This document shows positions 1 to 7,871 of a DNA stretch of 64,000 nucleotides, one piece after another. Every line of letters begins with the position of its first letter. Position 1 is the first letter of the stretch. The notes under the pieces are model-generated. The model had not been told where the DNA came from, searched no databases, and saw only the letters and a list, made by a program, of their open reading frames with translations. Origin of the DNA: Streptomyces taklimakanensis (GTDB lineage Bacteria; Actinomycetota; Actinomycetes; Streptomycetales; Streptomycetaceae); the NCBI RefSeq assembly GCF_009709575.1, contig NZ_WIXO01000001.1, positions 3,722,001 through 3,786,000 of the forward strand. The letters run 5' to 3'. The position numbers and the translations under genes are program-made.

Positions 1-226
1 CGGGACGAGGGACGGTGATGCCGGCGGGTGGGTCGTTCCGGTGGTCGAGTCGGCGCGTACCGTTGGCGGTGCCGATGACTGAGGTGATCGTGTGACGGAA
101 GATGACGCAACGGTAACGATACGCGAAAGGGGGTGCTTGGTGGAAAGAGGGTTTTCACTCGGACGAGAAGGACTTGGGGCGCATGATTGACGGATGAGTG
201 CTGGAAAGGGGTAATACGGTCACTCC

Positions 227-1867
227 ATGGGACGTAGACGCAAGCGCACCTCCCGCAGAAAACCCCTGGTCGTCGCCGCTGTGCTCGCCGCCCTGGCCAC
301 CGCGGTGTCGATCGGGATCCTCGTACTGCCGGACGGCGACGGAGAGGGCCGAAGGGGCGGTGGAGGAGGCCGAGGCGGCTGGGCCGGGGGAAGCGCCGAC
401 GTCCCCGTCGTCACCCTGCCCCCGGCGCCCGAGACGGTCCCCGCCGTGCGGCTGTGGGAACCCGAGTCCGGCATCGGCTGGCAGCCCGGCCCCGGCACCC
501 GCGTCGTGGCCGACCCCGACGGCGAGCTGGCCGACGAGGCCGACCTCCTCGCCGAGGAACTGGACGCCGGGCGCTCCGACGGTCCCGCCGGCCCCGGCGA
601 CGTCGAGCTCGTCCTGGACACCGAGGCCCCCGACGACGAGGTGCGTGGCCGCGAGGGCTACGCGCTGACCACCGCCTTCGGCAGGGTCACCGTCACCGGC
701 CGCACCGACACCGGGGTCTTCCACGGCACCCGCACCCTCCTCCAGGCCGTCCGCGGCCAGGGACGGATGCCCGCGGGCACCGTCCGCGACTGGCCCGACC
801 GCCCCCAGCGCGGCTTCATGCTCGACATCGCCCGCAAGCACTTCGACGCGGAGTGGATCGAGGACCGCATCCGGGAGATGGCCGACCTCAAGCTCAACCA
901 GCTCCACCTCCACCTCTCCGACGACCAGGCGTTCCGCGTCGAGAGCGACTCGCACCCCGAGATCGTCTCCGACCCCCACCTGACCAAGGCCGAACTGCGT
1001 CGGATCGTCGAGCTGGCCAACTCCCGACACATCGCCGTCATCCCCGAGATCGACTCGCCCGGCCACCTCGGCGCCGTCCTCGACGCCCACCCCGAGCTCC
1101 AACTGCGCGACGCCGACGGCGACCCGGCCCCCGGCGCGATCGACATCTCCGACCCGCGCTCGGCACGCCTCCTGGACGACCTGCTGCGCGAGTACGCCCC
1201 CCTCTTCCGCGACCAGCCCGGCCCCGGACCGTTCTGGCACCTGGGCGGCGACGAGTACCGGGCGCTGATGGCCTCCGACCCCGAGGCCTCCTACCCCGAG
1301 CTGGCCGAGGCCGCCCGCCGTGCGCACGGCCCCCGCGCCGGCATCCGGGACCTGGCCGCGGCCTGGCTCAACGACCGCGCCGCCACCGTGCGGGAGGAGG
1401 GCTTCACCCCGCAGGTGTGGAACGACGGACAGCACCCCGGCGGGGTGGTCGAGCCCAGCGAACCCCGCCAGGTGACCTACTGGACGGGCAAGGAGATCGG
1501 CGCCCGCGAACCCGAGGAGTACCTGAGGGAGGGGTGGGAGGTGGTCAACCTCAACGACGAGTACCTCTACTACGTCCTCGGCGAGCCCAACCAGTTCACC
1601 TACCCCACCGGCGAACGCATCTACGAGGAGTGGACCCCGGCCGTGCTGCGCGGCACCGAACCCGTCCCCGACGAGCTGGCCGGGCCGGACCGGATCCGAG
1701 GCGGACGGCTGGCCGTCTGGTGCGACCTGTCCGGGGCCCAGACCACCGAGCAGGTCGCCCGCGGGATCCGGATGCCGCTGCGGGCCCTGGCCCAGAAACT
1801 GTGGAACCCCGCGCCGCCCGTCCTGGACTGGCCGGCCTTCCGGGAACTGGCCGACCGGGTGACGTGA
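227..1867 (+). CDS. Exported beta-N-acetylhexosaminidase (GH20)
   Basis: Predicted exported enzyme that would remove terminal GlcNAc/GalNAc from chitin- or peptidoglycan-derived saccharides. 546 residues: a basic start and hydrophobic segment (about 13-34, signal peptide or anchor), a Gly/Arg-rich linker (37-55), a GH20 N-terminal alpha+beta domain (about 75-180), then the TIM barrel from RGFMLDIARKHF (about 195). The catalytic Asp-Glu pair of the family is seen in HLGGDEY (D342, E343); IPEIDSPGH (about 272-280) is a second conserved barrel motif. There is no carbohydrate-binding module. The ATG is chosen because the hydrophobic leader begins here; the nearest Shine-Dalgarno-like stretch (203-211) is 15 bases away, so the start is not certain. 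The gene stands alone and converges on the ABC-2 operon. Confidence 0.9.
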   Translation: MGRRRKRTSRRKPLVVAAVLAALATAVSIGILVLPDGDGEGRRGGGGGRGGWAGGSADVPVVTLPPAPETVPAVRLWEPESGIGWQPGPGTRVVADPDGELADEADLLAEELDAGRSDGPAGPGDVELVLDTEAPDDEVRGREGYALTTAFGRVTVTGRTDTGVFHGTRTLLQAVRGQGRMPAGTVRDWPDRPQRGFMLDIARKHFDAEWIEDRIREMADLKLNQLHLHLSDDQAFRVESDSHPEIVSDPHLTKAELRRIVELANSRHIAVIPEIDSPGHLGAVLDAHPELQLRDADGDPAPGAIDISDPRSARLLDDLLREYAPLFRDQPGPGPFWHLGGDEYRALMASDPEASYPELAEAARRAHGPRAGIRDLAAAWLNDRAATVREEGFTPQVWNDGQHPGGVVEPSEPRQVTYWTGKEIGAREPEEYLREGWEVVNLNDEYLYYVLGEPNQFTYPTGERIYEEWTPAVLRGTEPVPDELAGPDRIRGGRLAVWCDLSGAQTTEQVARGIRMPLRALAQKLWNPAPPVLDWPAFRELADRVT

Positions 1868-1890
1868 CCGGGGCCCGAGGCAGCGCGCCT

Positions 1891-1937
1891 CCGGCGCGCC
1901 CGACCTCCTCGCTCCCGAGGGGCGCCGGGCGCGCCGG
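1891..1937. terminator. Hairpin between convergent genes
   Basis: An 11-bp inverted repeat (CCGGCGCGCCC at 1891-1901 with GGGCGCGCCGG at 1927-1937) encloses a second small hairpin (1907-1920). It fills the gap between the convergent hexosaminidase and ABC-2 permease genes and could end both transcripts. There is no T-run, as is usual for Streptomyces. Confidence 0.55.
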
Positions 1938-1940
1938 ACG

Positions 1941-2846
1941 TCAGGACACCACGTCCTTGGTCCGGAAGTGGCGGAAGGCCAGGGCGAACAGCACCAGCGC
2001 GTACGCCACCGACACCGAGGCGCCCCGGAGCATCCCGCCCCACTCCACCTCGCTGTTGAACACGTCCACCCAGGCGAACTGCCAGTGGGCGGGCAGCAGC
2101 TCGCGCCAGTCGCCCAGCGCGGTGACCGCGTCCAGGATGGTGCCGACGATCGTCAGCCCGATCGCGCCGCCGACCGCGCCCAGCGGCGCGTCGGTGACGG
2201 TGGAGAGCCAGAACGCCAGCGCGGCCGTCACCAACTGGGCGGTGAAGACGTACGCCACCGCGACCGCCAGCCGCCCCACCGCCTCGCCCGGCGGCAGCGT
2301 CCCGCCGGTCGGCAGTTCCAGCGGACCCCAGCCGTACGCCACCGAGCCCGCCGCCAGCGCCACCAGCGGCAGCAGCACCATCGCGGCGGCGCTGAAGGCC
2401 AGCGCCACCACCAGCTTGCTCAGCAACAGCCGGGCCCGTGGCACCGGCGTGGCCAGCAGGTAGCGCAGCGACGACCAGCTCGCCTCGGAGGCCACCGTGT
2501 CGCCGCAGAACAGCGCCACCGGCACCACCAGCAGGAAGCTCGCCGAGACGAACAGCGCCATGGCCGCGAAGTTGGCGCCCGTGGCCGTGGCGGTGTCCAT
2601 CAGGTTGATCCGCCGGCCGCCGCGCTCGGGCTCGCCGCCGACCGCGAAGGCCGCGATCAGCACCAGCGGCAGCCCGGCCAGGACCAGCCCCGTCACCAGG
2701 GTCCGGCGGCGCCGCAACTGGCGCACCGCCTCCACGCGCAGCGGCAGGGTGCGCCGCGGGCGCCAGCCGGGCGCCGCGCCCGACGGCCCGGGGGCCGGGG
2801 ACTTCGGGGACGCGGGGGACGGCGCGGGGGTGGGGGTGGCGGTCAT
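1941..2846 (-). CDS. ABC-2 type transporter permease
   Basis: Membrane subunit of an ABC-2 family exporter. 301 residues: a Pro/Ala-rich cytoplasmic N-terminus (about 1-35), then about six hydrophobic segments starting near residues 50, 93, 143, 185, 222 and 270. The conserved ABC-2 feature of a permease shifting the 'LLATPVPRARLLLSKL' loop after the second segment is visible. The ATG overlaps the stop of the upstream ATPase-hydrolase fusion by four bases (ATGA, 2843-2846), so the two are translationally coupled and almost certainly form one complex. The substrate is unknown; the extracytoplasmic hydrolase fused to the partner ATPase suggests a peptide or lipid-like substrate, but that is inference. 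Confidence 0.85.
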   Translation of the reverse strand: MTATPTPAPSPASPKSPAPGPSGAAPGWRPRRTLPLRVEAVRQLRRRRTLVTGLVLAGLPLVLIAAFAVGGEPERGGRRINLMDTATATGANFAAMALFVSASFLLVVPVALFCGDTVASEASWSSLRYLLATPVPRARLLLSKLVVALAFSAAAMVLLPLVALAAGSVAYGWGPLELPTGGTLPPGEAVGRLAVAVAYVFTAQLVTAALAFWLSTVTDAPLGAVGGAIGLTIVGTILDAVTALGDWRELLPAHWQFAWVDVFNSEVEWGGMLRGASVSVAYALVLFALAFRHFRTKDVVS

Positions 2847-5728
2847 CGCTCTCCTCCGATCAGGGTGAGGAAGGCGTCCTCCAGGCGACGGTGCGGGCCG
2901 ACGGCGACCACCGGCACCTCCATCCGCAACAGCTCGGCCAGCAGCTCCGGCACACCGGCGCCGTCGAGCCGCACCAGCAGTCCCTCCTCGGTCGGCGCGG
3001 CCGACCCCACGCCGGGCAGGGCCGCCACCTTCTCCGGCAACGTCTCGGGCACCGGACCCCGGACCCCGACCAGCACGGTGTCCCCGGAGCCGGTGATCTC
3101 CTCCACCGGACCCGTCCGCACCAACCGGCCGCGGTCCATGACCACCAGGTGCGTGCAGGTCTGCTCGACCTCGGCCAGCAGGTGGCTGGAGACGATCACC
3201 GTGCGGCCGTCGGAGGCGTAACGGATCATCACCTCCCGCATCTCGCGGATCTGCGGCGGGTCCAGACCGTTGGTCGGCTCGTCCAGGATCAACAGGTCCG
3301 GCAGGCCCAGCATGGCCTGGGCGATGGCCAACCGCTGCCGCATGCCCTGCGAGTAGGTGCGCACCGCGCGCTCCAGGGCGTCACCGAGCCCGGCGATCTC
3401 CAGCGCCTCCGCCAGGTGCGCGTCCCGCTCGGGACGCCCGGTGGCCTTCCAGTACAGCTCCAGATTGGCCCGGCCGGACAGGTGCGGCAGGAAGCCGGCC
3501 CCCTCGACGAACGCCCCGACCCGCGACAGCACCGGCGCGCCCGGACGGACCCGCCGGCCGAAGACGCGGACCTCGCCGTCGTCGGGGGAGATCAGGCCCA
3601 TCAGCATGCGCAGTGTGGTGGTCTTGCCCGCGCCGTTGGGACCCAGCAGGCCCAGCACCTGGCCGCGCTCCACCCGGAAGGACAGGTCGCGCACCGCGTA
3701 GCGGTCGGTGGCGCCCGCGTACCGCTTGGACAGGCCGGAGATCTCCAGGGGGACGTCCTCCCGTTCCGGGTCGGTGTCCGCGGCGGCCGGCTCCGGGGCG
3801 GCTTCGGCGTCCGGGGAGGAGACGGTCGGAGCGCCCCGCCGGCGCCGCCCGGTCAGCAGCAGTGCGGCGGCCGTCACGAGCCCGAGCAGCGGCAGGCCCC
3901 ACACCCACCACGGCAGCGGATCGGCCTCGGTCTCCAGGCCCGGTACGACCGGCACGCGCACCCCGTCCCCGGCCAGGGAGACGGTGTGGACGGCCGGTTC
4001 GACCGGTGAGGCGTAGGCCAGGTCGGTGGTCGAGAGCACCAGGCGCATGCGGTGCCCGGACTCGAAGCGGTGGTCGATCGCGGGCAGCCGCACCTCCACC
4101 GTGCGGCCCTCCCCGGCGTCGGTGACCCGCAGCGGTGTCACCAGTTGGGCGGGCAGGACCTGTCGCCCGTCGGGGCCGACGTCGTAGAGCTTGGCGAAGA
4201 GCACCGCCTCCCCGTCGTCGGCGTCCGTGGCCACCCTCACCCGCACCGTGGGGGAGCCGGTGACCCGCACCGCCTCCCCCAGCGGCGCGGACTCGAAGCG
4301 GGCGTGTCGGCCGGGGTGGTCCAACGACAGGCTCACGCCCAGCCCCGACAGCCCACCCAGGCCGCCCAGCCCCGGCACGGCGGAGACGGCGGGCGGACTG
4401 CCGCCCGCCGGGTTGGCGAAGGACTGCTCGGGCCCGCGCAGCGCGACCGCCCGGTCGCCGGCCGACAGCCCCGGATAGGCGTCGGCCTCGGCGGCGCGCA
4501 ACCGCACCTCCCCGTCGGTGGTGTCCATGCCGCCGGTGCGGGTGACGCGGAAGGCCGGACCGGTGTCGGCGTCGGCGTCGCCCTTGAGGTGGCGGTCGAA
4601 CCAGACGCGCGTGCGGTCCGCCACCCGCGCCGCCTCGGCCTGTGAGCCGCTGTCGTGGCCGCCCGCGATCCAGTCCACCGCCACGGGCGCGCCGTTCGCG
4701 CGGATCGCCTCGGCCATGGCGTCGGCGTGGTCGAGGGGGAAGAGGGAGTCGGACCGTCCCTGGACGATCAGCGCGGGCACGTCGATCCGGTCGGCGACCG
4801 CCACCGGGCTGCGCTCGCGCAGCAGTTCGCGGGCGGCCTCGTCCGGTTCGCCCGCGACGGCGACCCGCTCGTACATCGCGCACAGCTCGGCGGAGAAGCG
4901 GCCGCAGCCCGCCGCCTCCCGTGCCGGACCGGGGCCGGCGTCCGGGCCGGCACCGGCCGGGGGCTCGGCCCCGGTCCCCGTACCGGTCCCGGAGCCGGTG
5001 GGGGCGTCGGGCGCGGCGCCCCCACCGGCATCGGTCCCGGCGCCGGAGTCGGAACCGGGCGGTGTCCCGACGGTGGCGGAGGGCGCGGCGCCGGCGGAAC
5101 CGGTGGTGAAGAAGACACCGGACCACAGTTCCTTGAAGACGCCGCCGGGGAAGAGCGCCTCGGACAGGTCCCAGTAGGTGATGCTCGGCGCGATGGCGTC
5201 GACCCGCTCGTCGTACCCGGCGGCCAGCAGCGAGACCGCGCCGCCGTAGGAGGCGCCCGCCACCCCCACCCGGGGATCGCCCTCGCCGTCGAGCCGCACC
5301 TCGGGCCGCTTCGCCAGCCAGTCGATCAGGCGGCTGACGTCGGCCACCTCACGCTCGGGGTCGTTCAGCCCGATCCGGCCGGTGGAGGCGCCGAAGCCGC
5401 GCGCCGACCAGGTCAGCACGGCGTATCCGGCGCGCGCCAACTCCTCCGCCCGCCCGCGCAGGTCCGTCTTGTCACCGCCGAAGCCGTGGGCCAGCAGGAC
5501 CGCCGGCCTGCGCCCGGCGGACTCGCCCGCGGTGAAGTAGGAGGCGTCGACGCGGACCGTGCCGCGGTCGTCGCCGGGGGACTCGGGCACGGTGAACGTC
5601 CGCTCCACGCGGCGCACGGCAGGCCCGTCGTCCGGGACGACCGCCCACACACCGGCCCCGACGAGCGCGGTGGCGACGACGACCGCCGTGAGCAACCGGC
5701 CGCGGAACCGGGTCAGTCGGAGATCCAT
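2843..5728 (-). CDS. Alpha/beta hydrolase fused to ABC transporter ATPase
   Basis: One 961-residue chain holding two normally separate proteins. N-terminal anchor (about 11-31); CocE/X-Pro-dipeptidyl-peptidase-like hydrolase with HGFGG (81-85), nucleophile S160 in GASYGG, an Asp in QGRSDSLFP and a His in GGHDSG; a Gly/Pro/Thr-rich insertion (about 210-275) inside the hydrolase; a jelly-roll-like X-Pro C-terminal domain (about 440-590); a second membrane segment (about 604-627); then a complete ABC ATPase (Walker A GPNGAGKT at 696-703, signature YSQGMRQ, Walker B LLILDEP at 812-818, H-loop SSHLL). The two membrane spans put the hydrolase outside and the ATPase inside. It is coupled to the downstream permease. 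No frameshift is apparent: the fusion is in one continuous frame with even codon use. Confidence 0.85.
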   Translation of the reverse strand: MDLRLTRFRGRLLTAVVVATALVGAGVWAVVPDDGPAVRRVERTFTVPESPGDDRGTVRVDASYFTAGESAGRRPAVLLAHGFGGDKTDLRGRAEELARAGYAVLTWSARGFGASTGRIGLNDPEREVADVSRLIDWLAKRPEVRLDGEGDPRVGVAGASYGGAVSLLAAGYDERVDAIAPSITYWDLSEALFPGGVFKELWSGVFFTTGSAGAAPSATVGTPPGSDSGAGTDAGGGAAPDAPTGSGTGTGTGAEPPAGAGPDAGPGPAREAAGCGRFSAELCAMYERVAVAGEPDEAARELLRERSPVAVADRIDVPALIVQGRSDSLFPLDHADAMAEAIRANGAPVAVDWIAGGHDSGSQAEAARVADRTRVWFDRHLKGDADADTGPAFRVTRTGGMDTTDGEVRLRAAEADAYPGLSAGDRAVALRGPEQSFANPAGGSPPAVSAVPGLGGLGGLSGLGVSLSLDHPGRHARFESAPLGEAVRVTGSPTVRVRVATDADDGEAVLFAKLYDVGPDGRQVLPAQLVTPLRVTDAGEGRTVEVRLPAIDHRFESGHRMRLVLSTTDLAYASPVEPAVHTVSLAGDGVRVPVVPGLETEADPLPWWVWGLPLLGLVTAAALLLTGRRRRGAPTVSSPDAEAAPEPAAADTDPEREDVPLEISGLSKRYAGATDRYAVRDLSFRVERGQVLGLLGPNGAGKTTTLRMLMGLISPDDGEVRVFGRRVRPGAPVLSRVGAFVEGAGFLPHLSGRANLELYWKATGRPERDAHLAEALEIAGLGDALERAVRTYSQGMRQRLAIAQAMLGLPDLLILDEPTNGLDPPQIREMREVMIRYASDGRTVIVSSHLLAEVEQTCTHLVVMDRGRLVRTGPVEEITGSGDTVLVGVRGPVPETLPEKVAALPGVGSAAPTEEGLLVRLDGAGVPELLAELLRMEVPVVAVGPHRRLEDAFLTLIGGER

Positions 5729-5818
5729 GGCCCGACCCTACGGTGTGCCCACCGGTGGGTGTCGCCCCGGTGGCCTCCGCCGCGCTCGGTGGAGGGGGCC
5801 GGCGGCAGTGGTTCCGGG

Positions 5819-6973
5819 TCAGCCGGAGGAGGATGCGGGACGGTTGCCGGGGCCTTTGCCCCCACGGGCCTCGCCGCCCTGTTCGGTGCCTCCCCGCCCG
5901 GCGGTCCCCCGATCGCCGGCCTCGGCGTTTCCGCTGCCGTTGCCGCCGCCGCTGCCGCTGCCCTGGCCGCCGTTTCCGCTGCCGTTGCCGCCGTTGCCGT
6001 CGCTGTTTCCGCCGGTGCCGTGACCGGCGTCGGCGTTGCCGTTGGCGCCGCCGTTCGCGTTGCCCCGGCCGACGTCCTGGTTCCCCTGGTTCCCCTGGGC
6101 CGGACCGGCCGGGGTGCCGGGGCCGCCGTTGTCCACGGCCCCGCTGCTGCCCTGGTTGCCGCCGCTGCCCTGGTTTCCGCTGTTTCCGCTGCTGCCCTGG
6201 TTGCCGCCGCTGCCCTGGTTTCCGTCGTTTCCGCCGCTCCCGTCGGGGACGCCGTTGCCCTTCCGGTCGTCCGTCCCGGCCGGCGGCGTCGCCGCGGACT
6301 CCAGCACCCGGGCGCAGTAGTCGTCCACCCGGTCGCGGCCACCGGCCGCCTCGACCAGCGGTTTCCCCGGCACGGTGTCCGGTTTCCGCGCCTGGGAGCG
6401 GCACAGCGCGACGATCCGGAGCGGGGCGTCGGAGGGAGCCACGGTGCCGGAACGCCGTCTCGGCGAGTCCGGGGCGTCCTCCGGTGACGGCGTGTTGGGG
6501 GAGCGTCCGGAGGGACTCGTGGAGGCGCCGTCCGGCGGGAGCGGTTCCCCCGTCGTCCGGCCCGGCGGCTCGCCGCCCGGCAGGAAGGACGTCCCGACGG
6601 AGGCCACCGCCACCCCACTGCCGAGGGCGGCGATCACGACCACGCCCAGCGCGCTCGTGCGTGTCCGGCCCAGGCGCCGTGCCAGGCGGGCGAGACGGCC
6701 GCGCGGACCGACCGCCCCGGACGCTTCCGCCCGCTCCTCGCGAGCGGCCCGGAAGGCGGCCAACGCCGCCTCCTCGCCCTTGGGTTCGTCGGCCTCCGGA
6801 GGGGAGGCCGCGGCGTCGAGAGCGGCCGCGAGGGCGCGGAGACTGCTGTCCGACGGCATGTCGTCGGACCCACGGAGTCCGGACCCCGGCCTGGCGCCCT
6901 CCGCGATCAGACGGCGCAACGCGGCCTCCGTCACACGGGCGCCTTCCTCCCCGTCCCGCATCGGGTCGTTCAC
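5819..6973 (-). CDS. Single-pass membrane protein coupled to ECF sigma (anti-sigma candidate)
   Basis: 384 residues with no recognised enzymatic domain. Layout: charged cytoplasmic N-terminus (1-105) containing the motif EEAALAAFRAAR; one membrane segment (about 108-125); a periplasmic part with two cysteines about 35 residues apart (IVALC and DDYC); and a long Gly/Asn/Ser-rich tail (about 235-384) built from NQGSGG/NQGSSG-type repeats. Its start overlaps the stop of the sigma-factor gene by four bases (ATGA, 6970-6973), the usual arrangement of sigma and anti-sigma genes. The same motif, single span and Cys pair recur in the protein at 11816-13180, so the two are paralogues. Acting as an anti-sigma factor is inference; no zinc-binding HxxxCxxC motif is present. 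Confidence 0.7.
   Translation of the reverse strand: MNDPMRDGEEGARVTEAALRRLIAEGARPGSGLRGSDDMPSDSSLRALAAALDAAASPPEADEPKGEEAALAAFRAAREERAEASGAVGPRGRLARLARRLGRTRTSALGVVVIAALGSGVAVASVGTSFLPGGEPPGRTTGEPLPPDGASTSPSGRSPNTPSPEDAPDSPRRRSGTVAPSDAPLRIVALCRSQARKPDTVPGKPLVEAAGGRDRVDDYCARVLESAATPPAGTDDRKGNGVPDGSGGNDGNQGSGGNQGSSGNSGNQGSGGNQGSSGAVDNGGPGTPAGPAQGNQGNQDVGRGNANGGANGNADAGHGTGGNSDGNGGNGSGNGGQGSGSGGGNGSGNAEAGDRGTAGRGGTEQGGEARGGKGPGNRPASSSG
6141..6224. repeat. 45-bp period direct repeat in the Gly/Asn-rich tail
   Basis: Two identical 39-base units (6141-6179 and 6186-6224), 45 bases apart, lie inside the membrane-protein gene and encode its NQGSGG/NQGSSG repeats. Identity at DNA level suggests recent slippage duplication. 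Confidence 0.85.
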
Positions 6974-7602
6974 CTCCGTACCGCCGTTGCCTCGGGCCGT
7001 TCCACCAGCCGGGCCAGTTTCTTCAGACCGCGCGACAGCGCCATCGCCACCGCTCCCGGCCTCTTGCCGAGGATCTCGGCCGTGCTCCTCGTGTCCAGGT
7101 CCAAGACCACGCGCAGCAGCACCGCCTCCGCCTGGGGGCCCGGCAGGGTGGCTATCAGGGAGACGATCTCACGGGTGGACAACTCGGCACCGGCCACCTC
7201 CGCGGTGTCCGGTGCCACGGCGCCGCCGGGCGCGCCGGCCGCACGTGGTTCGGGCAGTTCCTCGGTCGGTACGGTGATCTCCTGCACCCGCCTCTTCCTG
7301 CGACGCAGCACGTCCCGCGCCCGGTTCCGCGTCACGGCCAGGGCGAAGCGGCGGAAGGCGGCGCCGTCGCCCCGGAAACGCAGCACGTCCCGGGCTATCT
7401 GTAACCACGTCTCGGCCACCACGTCCTCGGCGTCCTGGCCGACGATGACGGCCGCGTAGCGGAGCAGCTCGGGGTTGAGGGACCGGTAGACGACGCGGAA
7501 GGCCGCCTCGTCGCCCCGCTGCACACCGAGGACCGCGGCGTTCAGGTCTCCGAGGGTCTCCCGGGGAACGCCGTTGCCGCCTCCATCCGCCACATCGCTC
7601 AC
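6970..7602 (-). CDS. ECF-like RNA polymerase sigma factor (module 1)
   Basis: 210-residue sigma-70 family protein with region 2 (about 20-85: GDEAAFRVVYR, DAEDVVAETWLQIARD, RNRARDVLRRR) and region 4 (about 145-200: LPGPQAEAVLLRVV and helix-turn-helix ending in LGKRPGAVAMALSRGLKKL). GTG at 7602 is preferred over upstream in-frame starts because GGAAGGATCC lies just before it and similarity to the paralogue at 11175 begins here. It is cotranscribed and coupled with the membrane protein at 5819. It is a paralogue of the sigma factor at 11175-11819, sharing the unusual LGKRPGAV recognition-helix sequence. It should direct transcription of a small envelope-related regulon, target unknown. Confidence 0.85.
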   Translation of the reverse strand: MSDVADGGGNGVPRETLGDLNAAVLGVQRGDEAAFRVVYRSLNPELLRYAAVIVGQDAEDVVAETWLQIARDVLRFRGDGAAFRRFALAVTRNRARDVLRRRKRRVQEITVPTEELPEPRAAGAPGGAVAPDTAEVAGAELSTREIVSLIATLPGPQAEAVLLRVVLDLDTRSTAEILGKRPGAVAMALSRGLKKLARLVERPEATAVRR

Positions 7603-7871
7603 GGACGGGATCCTTCCACGCTCGTGCGTGACGCGTCGACAACATCTCCACCTCGCCGACTCATCGCCACCGCGCCGGTCCGGAAACCGCCACGTCGCGA
7701 GCGCGTGACCGGCACGTCGACGGGAGCGCCGGGCGTGCCCCGCGGCACGGGGCACGGGGCACGGACGCGCGACGGCCGGTGGAGAAGAGGGGGACGGGCC
7801 GCGGGGCGGAGCGGGGCCGGGTCGGGTGCCCAGCCGCCCGCCGGTCCGCCCGTCGGCCCGTCCCCGCCCGG

